Below, one piece after another: positions 1 to 8,537 of a stretch of 64,000 bases of DNA. Source of the stretch: Hymenobacter sp. YC55 (lineage in GTDB: Bacteria; Bacteroidota; Bacteroidia; Cytophagales; Hymenobacteraceae); assembly GCF_029433095.1 (NCBI RefSeq), contig NZ_JARNTX010000013.1, positions 1 to 64,000 of the forward strand, read 5' to 3'. The notes under the pieces were generated by a model that worked only from the letters and a program-made list of their open reading frames with translations, ran no database searches and was not told the origin of the DNA. The first letter of the stretch is position 1. Every line of letters starts with the position of its first letter. A program made the position numbers and the translations under genes.

Positions 1-1
1 C

Positions 2-2458
2 GCCGAGCAGGCCGCCCGCGCCGAGGCCGAGCGGCAACGCGGGGAGTTGGAGCGCGTTTTCGAGCAGGCGCCGGTGGCCATCGCCGTCTACCGGGGGCCC
101 AAGTACACCATCGAGCTGGCCAACGCCACCGTTGCCCGCCTCTGGGGCCGCACCCGCGAGCAGCTTCTGGGCAAGGGGTTGTTCGAGGCGCTGCCCGAGG
201 TGGCGGGCATGGGCTACGAGCAGCTGCTGGACGGGGTCATGGCCACCGGCATCCCGCACGTGGCCCACGCCATGGAAGCCCAGCATGACCGCAACGGGCA
301 GCGCGAAACGGTGTACTGGGATTTTGTGTACGTGCCCCTGTACGGTGCCGAGGAGCAGATCAACGGCGCCATGGTCGTGGCCACCGAAGTCACGGCCCAA
401 GTGCGGGCCCGTCAGCAGATCGAGCAGCTCAACCAGGAACTGGAAGCGCGGGTGCAGGCGCGCACCCGGGAACTAGCCGAACAAGAGCGCCTGCTGCAGC
501 AGATTCTGGCGCAGGTACCGGCCGCCATTACCACCCTGCGGGGCCCCGAGCACCGCTATACGTTTGCCAACGCCCGCTACCAACAGCTGGTGGAACACCG
601 GGTGCAGGTCGGCCAGACGGTGGCCGAAACGCTGCCCGAAGTGGCCGAACAAGGGTTTATGGAACTGCTCGACAACGCCTACAACAGCGGGCAGTTCTTC
701 GAGGGCAAGGAAATTGCCGTGCTGCTGGCCCAGCCCGCCGGCCCGCCCGCGCAGCACTACCTCGACTTCACCTACCAGCCCATGCCCGACGAGCACGGCC
801 AGCCGCAGGGCATCCTGGTGTTTGCCGTCGACGTCACGGAGCAGGTGCGCACCCGGCGGCAGGCCGAAACCATGCAAGCCGCCTTGCTCGCGGTGGCGCA
901 GCGGCGGGCCCAGGAGCGGCAGGACCGGCAGGCCCTGTTCGAGCAGGCCCCGGTGGCCGTGGCCCTGCTGCGGGAGCCCGACCACCAGCTCGATTACTAC
1001 AACTCCCGGTTCGCGCAGCTTTTTCCCGGCACCGACCTGAAAGGCCGTACCGTGCAGGCGGCCTACCCCACGCTGGCTTCCATGGCCCTGTTTGCCCAGC
1101 TGGACCACGTGTATCAAACGGGCGAAACCTACCAGGGCACCGAAGTGGTACTGCCCACGACGACGGCAGGACCGGCCCGCTACATTACGTTTACGTGCCA
1201 GGCGTATTACGAGCACGGCCACATTGTGGGGGTGGCCGTGTTCGTTCACGAGGTGAGCGAGCAGGTGCGCGCCCGCCAGGCCGTGGAGGCGACGGCGCGT
1301 CAGTTGCGGCTGATCACCGATGCCCTGCCGGTGCTCATCGGCTACCTGGACCGCCAGCACATCTACCGCTTTGCCAACCGGGCCTACCAGGACTGGTTTG
1401 GGCAGACCCCGGCCGCGCTGATCGGTCAGCCGGTGCGCGAGGTGGTGGGGGAGGCGGCCTACCAGACGGCACTTCCCCACATGCAGCAGGCGCTAACCGG
1501 CGAACGGGTGGACTTCGACGCGCGCATGCCCTACCGGGCCGATTTTGTCAAGCACATCCACACCAGCTACATCCCCGACGAACAGGCGGGCGAGGTGGTT
1601 GGCTTTTACACCTTGGTGGTGGATATTACCGAGCAGGTGCTGGCCCGCCAGCAGGTGCAGGAGCTGAATCAGGAACTGGCGGCTATCAACCAGGAGCTGG
1701 CCGCCATCAACGAGGAGCTGACGGCCACCAACGAAGAACTGCACGCGAGCAACGCCCAGCTGCTGCGCACCAACGCCGACCTGGACACGTTCGTGTACGC
1801 CGCCTCCCACGATTTGAAGGCCCCCATCGCCAACATCGAAGGGCTGCTCGACGTCTTGGCCGAGTACCTGCCCCCCGGCGAGCAGCAGCCCCTGGTGCCG
1901 CGGCTGGTAGCCATGATGCAAGGGGCCATCCACCGGTTTCAGCAAACGGTAGGCCACCTCACCGACGTGGCCCGCCTGCAACACGCCGCCGACTCGGAAG
2001 CCCACGAGGTGGACGTTCCCCGCTTGCTGGAAGACGTGCGCCTGGATGTGTTGCCCCTGCTGGAAAGCACGCAGGCCCAGCTGCACACGCAGGTGGCGCG
2101 CTGTCCCCGCGTGCGCCTGCCGGCCAAGAACATGCGCAGCATTCTCTTCAATCTGCTCAGCAACGCGCTTAAGTACCGGGCCCCCGACCGCCCCCCCGTG
2201 GTGCAGGTCCGCTCCTTTTGCACGGCGACGCACTTCACGCTGACGGTGCAGGACAATGGCCTGGGTTTGAGCGAGGAGCAGCAGGGCAAGCTGTTTACGA
2301 TGTTTCGCCGGCTGCACACCCACGTCGAGGGCTCGGGGGTCGGCTTATATTTGATCCGCCGCATGATCGAGCTGGCCGGCGGCCACATTGCCGTGCAGAG
2401 CCAGCTCGGGGTGGGTTCCACCTTCACCGTTACCTTGCCCCGCACCGACCCCTTCTAA
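2..2458 (+). CDS. multi-PAS sensor histidine kinase, N-terminus outside window
   Basis: Cytoplasmic-type sensor kinase that would autophosphorylate and pass phosphate to a response regulator, probably the next gene. The frame is open from base 2 with no stop, so the true start lies upstream; the TTG near base 47 is not a convincing start. Four PAS-like repeats are visible, each with an 'EQAPVAxA' opening and a 'VTEQVRARQ' exit helix. They are followed by a coiled coil rich in 'INEEL/TNEEL', the HisKA H-box 'ASHDLKAP' with the phospho-His codon at 1808-1810, and a HATPase domain with the N-box 'NLLSNALKYR' and G-boxes 'DNGLGL' and 'GSGVGLYL'. There are no membrane segments in the visible part. 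PAS ligands cannot be predicted. Family assignment is firm; the signal sensed is unknown. Confidence 0.95.
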   Translation, partial: AEQAARAEAERQRGELERVFEQAPVAIAVYRGPKYTIELANATVARLWGRTREQLLGKGLFEALPEVAGMGYEQLLDGVMATGIPHVAHAMEAQHDRNGQRETVYWDFVYVPLYGAEEQINGAMVVATEVTAQVRARQQIEQLNQELEARVQARTRELAEQERLLQQILAQVPAAITTLRGPEHRYTFANARYQQLVEHRVQVGQTVAETLPEVAEQGFMELLDNAYNSGQFFEGKEIAVLLAQPAGPPAQHYLDFTYQPMPDEHGQPQGILVFAVDVTEQVRTRRQAETMQAALLAVAQRRAQERQDRQALFEQAPVAVALLREPDHQLDYYNSRFAQLFPGTDLKGRTVQAAYPTLASMALFAQLDHVYQTGETYQGTEVVLPTTTAGPARYITFTCQAYYEHGHIVGVAVFVHEVSEQVRARQAVEATARQLRLITDALPVLIGYLDRQHIYRFANRAYQDWFGQTPAALIGQPVREVVGEAAYQTALPHMQQALTGERVDFDARMPYRADFVKHIHTSYIPDEQAGEVVGFYTLVVDITEQVLARQQVQELNQELAAINQELAAINEELTATNEELHASNAQLLRTNADLDTFVYAASHDLKAPIANIEGLLDVLAEYLPPGEQQPLVPRLVAMMQGAIHRFQQTVGHLTDVARLQHAADSEAHEVDVPRLLEDVRLDVLPLLESTQAQLHTQVARCPRVRLPAKNMRSILFNLLSNALKYRAPDRPPVVQVRSFCTATHFTLTVQDNGLGLSEEQQGKLFTMFRRLHTHVEGSGVGLYLIRRMIELAGGHIAVQSQLGVGSTFTVTLPRTDPF

Positions 2459-2475
2459 GCTTGCTTGGCGCCGTT

Positions 2476-2889
2476 ATGGAAAAACTACCGCACATCCTGC
2501 TCGTCGATGACGACGAGACCACCAACTTTCTCAACGAGACCCTCTTCCACAAGCTGCAGGTCAGCCACCACATCCAGACGGTCACCAGCGCCGAGCAGGC
2601 GCTGGCCCTGCTCACGCAGCCCCCGCCCTACGCGCCCACGCTGCTGCTGCTCGACCTGGCCATGCCCGGCATGGGGGGCATGGCCTTTCTCGAAGCCTAC
2701 GGGCGCCTGCCCCAAGCCCAGCAGGCAGCGACCGTCATCATTGTGCTGACCACGTCCATGGACGCGCGGGACCTGGCCCGCATCAACGAGCTGCCCATTG
2801 CCGGGCTGGCCAGCAAGCCGCTCAACCGCGACAAAATCAACACCCTGCTTCAGCTGCACTTTCAGCGGCAGTTGCCCCCCGCTACCTAA
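2476..2889 (+). CDS. CheY-like single-domain response regulator
   Basis: Receiver domain alone (137 aa) with no output domain, so it probably works by protein contact or in a phosphorelay. It shows the acidic pocket 'VDDDE' near residue 10, the phospho-Asp in 'LLLLDLAMPGMGG', the conserved Thr in 'VLTTSMD' and the Lys in 'LASKPL'. The ATG at 2476 lies 17 bp after the stop of the upstream PAS kinase, and the protein starts directly at the first receiver strand, which supports this start. Its position makes it the likely partner of that kinase. It resembles the Rcp1-type regulators that pair with hybrid-free PAS kinases in Bacteroidota. Confidence 0.93.
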   Translation: MEKLPHILLVDDDETTNFLNETLFHKLQVSHHIQTVTSAEQALALLTQPPPYAPTLLLLDLAMPGMGGMAFLEAYGRLPQAQQAATVIIVLTTSMDARDLARINELPIAGLASKPLNRDKINTLLQLHFQRQLPPAT

Positions 2890-2899
2890 CCCCGCGGGC

Positions 2900-3553
2900 C
2901 TACCAGACCCCGCCAAGGGCCGGCTTTGGCAGTCGACTTCGTGGGGGACGACGCGCCGGGAAGCGAGCTAGCTCCGGGTCGACTAAATGAAATGCGCGAA
3001 TGAGGGTTTGCAGGTGCGGATCGGTGATAAGCTCGGGCACAGTCGCCTGCGTTTGCACCGCCCCAAGCACCTGCTCCAGCACCAGTGGCTCAACCAGGCC
3101 CCAGGCCATGCTCCACTCGGCAAACCAACGCTGCGGCCCCGGGCCCTCGCTGAGCGTGACGACCTGCTGGTGGCGCGTATCCTGCTGAATCCGGGCAAAA
3201 AGCGCCCGTACAACGGCTTCTTCGCCTTCCACTACTTGCACAAACTGCTCGCTACTGTAGAGCAACAGCCCCGTGAGCTGGTGCTGCGCGTTGTAGTGGC
3301 GCGACCAGTCCACCAGCGCCTCAATGTCGGGTAGTGCCAGGCCGGGCGCGGCCTGGCTGCGGTAAAAGACGTGGTAGGTACTCGTATCCAGCAAGGCCAG
3401 CACCTGGTCGATGCTCAATTCGCCCACTTGGTAGCGCGCCAGCAGCTGCCGTTCGTAACGCGGCGGGGCCAGCGGGGTACCCGCCGTAAAGCGAATAATG
3501 GAGGCGACGGCGCGACGGCGCACTGCCTCGTTGGGTACGGAGTGGTCACTCAT
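2900..3553 (-). CDS. BLUF-domain blue-light sensor with N-terminal VbhA-like helix region
   Basis: 217-aa protein. Residues about 58-150 match the BLUF flavin photoreceptor fold: the flavin-proximal Tyr in 'HVFYRSQA' (Y64), 'SRHYN' (N88), 'LTGLLLYS', the key Gln in 'FVQVVEG' (Q106), 'RIQQDTRH' and 'WSMAW'. BLUF domains bind FAD and respond to blue light. Residues about 11-56 ('RRRAVASIIRF' then 'RYQVGELSIDQVLALLD') form a helical region resembling the VbhA-type antitoxin fold, an unusual partner. There is no enzymatic output domain, so signalling is presumably by protein-protein contact. It converges on the kinase/regulator pair with a 10-bp gap. The BLUF call is strong; the VbhA resemblance is by motif only. 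Confidence 0.9.
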   Translation of the reverse strand: MSDHSVPNEAVRRRAVASIIRFTAGTPLAPPRYERQLLARYQVGELSIDQVLALLDTSTYHVFYRSQAAPGLALPDIEALVDWSRHYNAQHQLTGLLLYSSEQFVQVVEGEEAVVRALFARIQQDTRHQQVVTLSEGPGPQRWFAEWSMAWGLVEPLVLEQVLGAVQTQATVPELITDPHLQTLIRAFHLVDPELARFPARRPPRSRLPKPALGGVW

Positions 3554-3960
3554 GAAGACAATATACGCCTAGCCGATACCGGATAAACCCGGATTTTATG
3601 CGCTAAAACTACGGATTTACGATTTTGCCTTTGCTGGCCGGGGAGTTCCGAGAAGGAGCGCATGCGTGCTGCTTCGTTCTCACTCCTCGACCGCTAGGGC
3701 CAGGATATGTGCCCGGCTACTGGTGCCCGCCACTCAAGCACCCTGCATCAGTAAGCCTAAGTCCACGTCTGAATTACGTTCGCCGTTGTTGCGCCTGTGT
3801 CGGTTGCTTTTCCAGTGGTTATCGGGGTAGCAAGTGCTCTAATGGAGGAGTGAATGACTTTTGTTCGGCAAGTGACGAGCGGCCTTATTGGGAGCAGAGG
3901 TTGATCATTAGCACAGGCAGTTCTTGAATTATCTAATTTACAGGCGGTTTTCTGCCTGCT
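3554..3960. other. gene-free stretch
   Basis: No convincing gene. Short open frames here lack family motifs and the local codon pattern. It presumably holds the promoter of the BLUF gene (minus strand) and the former promoter of the PAS relic at 3961, but I see no clear TAnnTTTG box. Confidence 0.5.
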
Positions 3961-4569
3961 ATGCCTGCACAACTCCTTCCCCAACGGTCGGTAGCGTTGC
4001 TTGACGCGCTGCTGGATATTTCGCTTACGGCCGTGGCCCTGCTGCGGCCGCTCTACTCGGAAGACAACGTTCTAATCGACTTTGCCTGGGTGTACCTGAA
4101 CCCCGCTGGCCAGCGCATCTTGCAGCAGCCCGAAGAGCCTGCCGCATCCCTGCTGACGTTGTTTCCTACTGCCATAGAGGACGGCGTGTTTGCCAAATGC
4201 CGCCACGCGTTTCTCGCGGCCGCAACCCAATACAACGAAACCAATTATCAGGCCGACGGCCTGGACGGGTACTTCCTGCTCACGGCCCAGCGAAGTGGCG
4301 ACTTGCTGGTAGTTAACTTTACCGACACGAACAACCACCCTCGCCCGCCCGTGGAGGAGGCGTTGCGCACCCGCCAGAAACGGGAGCAGGCCCAGCGGGC
4401 GGAAACGGAGCGCCTGAACCAGGAGCTGCGCGCAGCCGTGCAGGTAGCGAAGCAGGCCCAGGTTGCCGGGGAGCGCGAGCGGGCCCAACTCTAGGCGCTG
4501 CTGGCGCCGGCGCCGGTGGGCATGGCCTTGTTCAGCAACAGCTACTGGTTTTTCGCTACGGCTTCCTGA
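3961..4569 (+). pseudogene. truncated PAS histidine kinase relic
   Basis: The 177-aa N-terminal piece (ending at the TAG at 4492-4494) matches the N-terminal PAS of the kinase at 25191-28235: both begin with a 'LLDISLTAVALLRPLY'-type stretch, then 'YLNPAGQRIL', and later 'YFLLTAQRSGDLLVVNFTDT'. A coiled coil leads to the stop. Reading on in the same frame past the TAG gives 'ALLAPAPVGMALFSN', the usual opening of the next PAS repeat, before a TGA at 4567. No HisKA or HATPase follows. It is therefore a kinase gene broken by a nonsense mutation and loss of its 3' part. A short free PAS protein could still be made, but the in-frame continuation argues for decay. Confidence 0.75.
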
Positions 4570-4603
4570 CCTGAACGGGAAGGATGCTGTGGCGAAAAAC
4601 CAG
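4545..4603. repeat. 12-bp inverted repeat at relic boundary
   Basis: CTGGTTTTTCGC (4545-4556) is repeated as its exact reverse complement at 4592-4603, with a 35-nt spacer. It sits where PAS homology of the upstream relic ends, so it may mark a deletion or insertion scar. A plain hairpin is equally possible. Confidence 0.5.
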
Positions 4604-4840
4604 CGCTTGTCAATCCCACGGTTGGTTTGTGATTAGGCCCGGGTAATGTACTTCCCAGGCCTTAAAATCAACACGCCAGCCAGAGAACGACCACCACCAC
4701 CAGTATTGCCCCCGACAGTGGCCCGCTGCAAACCGAAGGCAAGCAAGTAGCCGACCGGCCCCGTACCCAATTTATCTGGGTGCTACCCATGGTCTTTCCG
4801 CGCCCTACGCCGTGGTGCCCACCACTACGGAAGCTCAAGA

Positions 4841-5173
4841 TGCACCTCGCTCGACGACTACCGCTATTGTGCGCCACCAGTTGGTTGGCCCCAGCACCAC
4901 CCCCGACCGGCAGTACGTGGCTTCTACCGTTTTTCTGACCCCGCCGTTTGCCCACGTCGGCTTGCGGGAGCGGGAAGTCCACACCCCGGGCTACCAGGTG
5001 CGCGTGGCGAAGCTGCCCGCCGCCATCACGCGGGCGCAAGTGCAGCAGCAGACTGCCGGCCTGCTCAAGGCGGTAGCGGAAGTAAACTCGGGTTGCATTG
5101 TAGGGGGCAGCCTGTGCCGCGCCGATGCGGGCGAAGTTTATCACTACCGTACAAGTGGCCATGCAAACCGGAG
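4841..5173 (+). pseudogene. pyridine nucleotide-disulfide oxidoreductase, C-terminal relic
   Basis: The translation resembles the C-terminal dimerisation domain of mercuric-reductase/LPD-like FAD enzymes. 'CTSLDDYR' in one frame continues as 'IVRHQLVG' in the next, then 'STVFLTPPFAHVGLREREV', 'YQVRVAKLPAA' and 'ADAGEV' followed, after a second shift, by 'TTVQVAMQTG'. Intact homologues run through this stretch in one frame, so at least two frameshifts are present (near 4862 and 5140). The FAD- and NAD-binding N-terminal parts and the redox Cys pair are missing. It ends against the convergent hydrolase gene. I infer a dead gene fragment; the family call rests on motif similarity only. Confidence 0.7.
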
Positions 5174-5179
5174 TGTATT

Positions 5180-6118
5180 CTACACCCCAGGCGAGGCCTT
5201 GTCGAGCTTATCGATTTCCTGCCGCACCTCCGCCAGCCGTTCCCTGCTGCCGTGCGGGGCACCGGCCAGAAACGCTAAGAGCACGCGCTGCAGGTGCTCG
5301 GGCTGCTCTTCCTGCACCACGTGGCCGCACTCGGGCACGAGATGGGTTTCCAGCGAATCAGTAACCGGTCCCAATTGGTTGAAGAGCACTTCGCCTACCA
5401 CGTTGCCGCACACAGCCAGGGTGGGGCAGGTCAGGCGCAAGCCCTGCGCCAGGGCCTCGGCAACTTGCCGGCGGTTTTCCGGAAAGGCGCGGTAGTGTTG
5501 AAAGGCGCCCCGCAAGGCGTCGGTGCCGGTGTAGGCCGCCACGTATTCAGCGCGGGCCTCGGGGGCAATGCCGCGCTGCTGGTAGGTGCTGTGCTGGTAG
5601 AACCAGTTCAGGTAGAGCTCCTCCTGGCCCGGAATCACTTGTTCGGGGAGGTCGGGCACGGCGTGAAAGCTAAACCACCAGGGCGCCCTTTGCAAGAACT
5701 CTTCGGCCCCCGGCAGTCCCCCCACGATGGCCTCGCTGAGCACGAGCTTGCGCACGAGCTGCGGGTAAACTAACGCCGTCATGAAGGCGATTTCTACGCC
5801 CAGGTCGTGCCCCATCACGTAGGCCTGCTCGAAGCCAAGGTAGTGCAGCAGGCCGGCCGCGTCGGCCGCGCGGGTACGGCTGTCGTAGCCGGTGGCGGGC
5901 CGGCTGGTTTGGCCGATGCCGCGCAGGTCGGGCATGACAACGGTGTAGTGCTGGGCCAGGGCGGGCAGCACCAGCCGCCAGGTGTACCAGGTGAAGGGCC
6001 AGCCGTGCAGCAGCAGCAGCGCCTCGCCCCGCCCCGCCATTGCGTAGTGCAGACGAATGCCGTTGACGTCGGCAACCTGGTGGCGGATGGCGGGGGAGGG
6101 GATAGAAAGAGGGGTCAT
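5180..6118 (-). CDS. alpha/beta hydrolase, epoxide hydrolase/haloalkane dehalogenase type
   Basis: 312-aa alpha/beta-fold hydrolase, predicted cytoplasmic. It has the oxyanion motif 'HGWP', the strand 'VVMPDLRGIGQTSRP', the nucleophile elbow 'GHDLG' with Asp instead of Ser, and a C-terminal catalytic His in 'ECGHVVQEEQPE'. Asp at the nucleophile position is typical of epoxide hydrolases and haloalkane or fluoroacetate dehalogenases, not esterases. A cap region lies between about residues 140 and 220 and contains 'WFYQHSTY'. The gene is divergent from an HxlR regulator 133 bp away, which may control it. The exact substrate cannot be told. The last 25 or so residues are charged and extend past the usual fold end. 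Confidence 0.9.
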   Translation of the reverse strand: MTPLSIPSPAIRHQVADVNGIRLHYAMAGRGEALLLLHGWPFTWYTWRLVLPALAQHYTVVMPDLRGIGQTSRPATGYDSRTRAADAAGLLHYLGFEQAYVMGHDLGVEIAFMTALVYPQLVRKLVLSEAIVGGLPGAEEFLQRAPWWFSFHAVPDLPEQVIPGQEELYLNWFYQHSTYQQRGIAPEARAEYVAAYTGTDALRGAFQHYRAFPENRRQVAEALAQGLRLTCPTLAVCGNVVGEVLFNQLGPVTDSLETHLVPECGHVVQEEQPEHLQRVLLAFLAGAPHGSRERLAEVRQEIDKLDKASPGV

Positions 6119-6251
6119 TAGGCAGGGCGTTGACTGTCAGTAGTAATGCGCCGCAAACCTATTTAAGGGCCCAGTGCTTTTACAAGTGGTTACTGGTTGG
6201 TAAGGCACTATACCAGCAGGAAGTTTCACTCAGTATCAGCGAGAAAAGTTT

Positions 6252-6581
6252 ATGGCGCCTGCCCCTTTTTCCTGCCCCGTCGACCTGAGCCTGACCTTGC
6301 TCAGCGGTAAATGGAAGCTCTTGACCCTGCACCACTTGCTGCACGGCACGCGCCGCTTCAGCGAGCTGGAGCAGCTCTTGCCGGCCATTAGCCCGCGCAT
6401 GCTGGTCAAGGTGCTGCGCGAGTTGGAAGCGTATGGGCTGGTGCTGCGCACCGTGTACGGGGTAGTCCCACCCCGGGTCGAGTACTCGCTGACCGAGTTG
6501 GGGCATTCGGTGGCGCCGCTGATTGAGAGCCTGCGCGCCTGGGGCCAGCACTACCGCGCCGAACAGCCACAAGCTTTCTGA
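6252..6581 (+). CDS. HxlR-family transcriptional regulator
   Basis: 109-aa winged-helix DNA-binding protein of the HxlR/MarR-like family. It shows the family signature: an N-terminal Cys in 'FSCPVDLSLTLL', then 'GKWKLLTLHHLL', 'RFSELEQLLPAISPRML', 'LRELEAYGLV', 'VPPRVEYSLTELG' and a final 'WGQHY'. Several HxlR members (YodB, QorR, HypR) use an N-terminal Cys to sense quinones or disulfide stress, so a redox or electrophile role is plausible, but this is inference. It is divergent from the epoxide-hydrolase-like gene and is the best candidate to control it. Confidence 0.92.
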   Translation: MAPAPFSCPVDLSLTLLSGKWKLLTLHHLLHGTRRFSELEQLLPAISPRMLVKVLRELEAYGLVLRTVYGVVPPRVEYSLTELGHSVAPLIESLRAWGQHYRAEQPQAF

Positions 6582-7187
6582 GCAGAGTAACCCCCAAGGT
6601 CTGGTCTGTCCCAGCCGTCCGCTTAGGGGAGCGGCCCGCAGTGGTAGTTGTGTAGGCCCGCGGTTAGAACAGGCTTTCGGAAGGCGATTTTTGATGTCAA
6701 GCTCCCAAGGCAAGCCCCTAACTTCGGCGCGCACCCGCCGCATCTCTACGCGCTCATTTTCTTCACGGACCACCTCCGCGCCGGCGGGCCGGCTTTTGCC
6801 ACTCGTAAAGCAATTGCGCGGGAGTTATTATGCGCAACAGAAACCGATATATGACCTATGAACACGACGGAGGGGACTAGGGCGAACCACCCGTTTATCC
6901 GGCTTCGGTAGAACAGAGAAAAATAGCTCTACTCTTTACTCGGCCGCTTTCCGAACCTGCTAAAAAGGCTCTGAAGGCAGTACTACCCTGGCGGCGGCGC
7001 GCACCCGAACGCCAGACACTCGCCCTGCTGGTCGTCCCGACACGGCGCCGCAACGTACCCCGCCCGCCGTGGTACGTTGCCGGGTGGGAGGCCTCCTTTT
7101 CGGCATGGGGTTTCGACTAGCGCGGCCACGGTCAGCGCCAGGTTTTAAGCGTTTAGCGAGATGGATTTGGCGCCGGCGCTCGGCCGC
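6582..7187. other. gene-free stretch between two HxlR genes
   Basis: About 600 bp with no recognisable gene. Short open frames have no family motifs. The only structure noted is the inverted repeat at 7050-7080. Confidence 0.5.
7050..7080. repeat. 10-bp inverted repeat
   Basis: GCAACGTACC (7050-7059) and GGTACGTTGC (7071-7080) are exact reverse complements with an 11-nt loop. There is no T-tract, so a terminator is doubtful. It lies downstream of the minus-strand HxlR gene ending at 7188. Confidence 0.45.
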
Positions 7188-7559
7188 TCAGCTTTGCGGG
7201 GAAAACTCCAAGTTCTTTACAATGAGCATGCGCAGCCGCTCCTCGTGCTGGTCGGCCCACTGGCCGATTGCGCCGATAACGGGAATCAGTGATTGGCCGA
7301 AATCGGTGAGGTAGTATTCCACTTTCGGCGGCAGCACCGGGTAAATCACCTTGGCTACCAGCTCGTGACTTTCCAGTTCCTTTAGCTGCACGTTCAGCAC
7401 CCGGCGGGAGGCATCCGGAATTTTGCGCTGCAGCTCGCTAGGACGCTGAAAGCCCTGGTGGATAAACCACAACAGACGCATCTTCCATTTGCCGTACAGC
7501 ACTTCCCCCATCAGGTCCAGCCCACACTGCAAGTTGGGCATCGTCTTTCGTTCGTACAT
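7188..7559 (-). CDS. HxlR-family transcriptional regulator
   Basis: 123-aa HxlR-type winged-helix regulator. Motifs in order are 'NLQCGLDLMGEVLYGKWK' with an N-terminal Cys (C12), 'QRPSELQRKIPDASRRVL', 'LKELESHELV' and 'LPPKVEYYLTDFG'. It is divergent from an SDR gene 128 bp away that probably forms its target together with the NTF2-like gene. A Bacteroidota promoter (7564-7594) sits directly in front of the start codon, so the transcript would have almost no leader and an operator overlapping this promoter would give autoregulation. Redox sensing through the Cys is inference from family members such as YodB. Confidence 0.92.
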   Translation of the reverse strand: MYERKTMPNLQCGLDLMGEVLYGKWKMRLLWFIHQGFQRPSELQRKIPDASRRVLNVQLKELESHELVAKVIYPVLPPKVEYYLTDFGQSLIPVIGAIGQWADQHEERLRMLIVKNLEFSPQS

Positions 7560-7563
7560 AAGG

Positions 7564-7594
7564 CAAATATATCCGTATGTTCCGCTTATTGCAA
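7564..7594 (-). promoter_or_regulatory. Bacteroidota-type promoter of the HxlR gene
   Basis: Read on the minus strand, TTG at 7592-7594 is followed after exactly 20 nt by TATATTTG (7564-7571), matching the Bacteroidota -33/-7 arrangement (TTG, 19-21 nt, TAnnTTTG). The -7 box ends only 4 nt from the ATG. Confidence 0.6.
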
Positions 7595-7687
7595 TAGGGC
7601 TAAATTGGTCCCTATGTGAATCGTAAGTCCGTACTTGTAGGCATGTGCCGTACTGCAGAATTTTGTCGTAAACAAATAACCTACAGG

Positions 7688-8476
7688 ATGGACTTCAACT
7701 TTGAAAACGAACTGGCCGGCAAGACCGCGCTGGTAACGGGCGGCACGAAAGGTGCCGGCAAAGCCATTGCCACTCGCTTGTTGCAAGCAGGGGCAACCGT
7801 GATTACAACCGCCAGAAACAAGCCGGAAAAGCAGCAGGACCGGCTTTATTTCATTGCGGCTGATCTGAGCAAACCGGAAGGCACCCAGCAGGTAGTCAAC
7901 CAGGTGCTCCACGAGTTTGGCCAGTTGGATATTCTGGTCAATAACTTGGGCGGGTCGGAAACGCCCGGCGGCGGCTTTGCCGCGCTGTCCGACCACGACT
8001 GGGAAACCACCATTCAAACGAATCTGTTAGCCCCCGTGCGGCTGGATCGGGGTTTCTTGCCCGGGATGGTCGAACGGGGCAGCGGCGTGATTATCCACAT
8101 TGCGTCCATTCAGGCCAGGCTGCCGCTCTACGACGCAACCCTGCCCTACGCGGCCGCCAAAGCCGGGCTGGTCAATTACAGCAAAAGCCTGTCCAACGAA
8201 GTTGCCCCGAAGGGCGTGCGGGTACTCACGGTTTCGCCCGGCTGGATTAAAACGGAAAATGGCCAAGCCTTCCTGGAAATAATCAGCAAGGCCCGGAACA
8301 TTTCGATTGAGGAAGCGCGACAAAGTGTGATGGATGGTTTGGGGGGCATCCCCTTCGGACGACCGGCCGAACCAGAAGAAGTAGCGGAACTAGTTGGGTT
8401 TCTGGTTTCCCCGCGCGCCGGTTACTTGACCGGGACGGAATACGTAATCGACGGCGGGACCATTCGCACGATTTAA
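7688..8476 (+). CDS. SDR-family NAD(P)-dependent oxidoreductase
   Basis: 262-aa short-chain dehydrogenase/reductase. It has the cofactor motif 'TGGTKGAGKAIA', the 'NNLGG' motif (NNAG variant), the catalytic Ser in 'IHIASIQ', the 'YAAAK' Tyr-Lys pair and a C-terminal 'GTEYVIDGGT'. The start at 7688 places the cofactor strand at the usual distance; a GTG at 7616 would add an unlikely 24-residue leader. It is followed by an NTF2-like gene 61 bp downstream and is divergent from an HxlR regulator, a common layout for inducible detoxification genes. The substrate, likely an aldehyde, ketone or quinone, is unknown. Confidence 0.93.
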   Translation: MDFNFENELAGKTALVTGGTKGAGKAIATRLLQAGATVITTARNKPEKQQDRLYFIAADLSKPEGTQQVVNQVLHEFGQLDILVNNLGGSETPGGGFAALSDHDWETTIQTNLLAPVRLDRGFLPGMVERGSGVIIHIASIQARLPLYDATLPYAAAKAGLVNYSKSLSNEVAPKGVRVLTVSPGWIKTENGQAFLEIISKARNISIEEARQSVMDGLGGIPFGRPAEPEEVAELVGFLVSPRAGYLTGTEYVIDGGTIRTI

Positions 8477-8537
8477 AACAGGCCGAGCCTTCGTTTCTAA
8501 AAACAACCACAGTCAAGCAAGCCGAACACGCTCAAAA

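Noticed and set aside
473-1480. 335-codon minus-strand open frame opposite the first PAS kinase
   Set aside because: Antisense shadow produced by high GC; no motifs, and the sense strand carries repeated PAS signatures.
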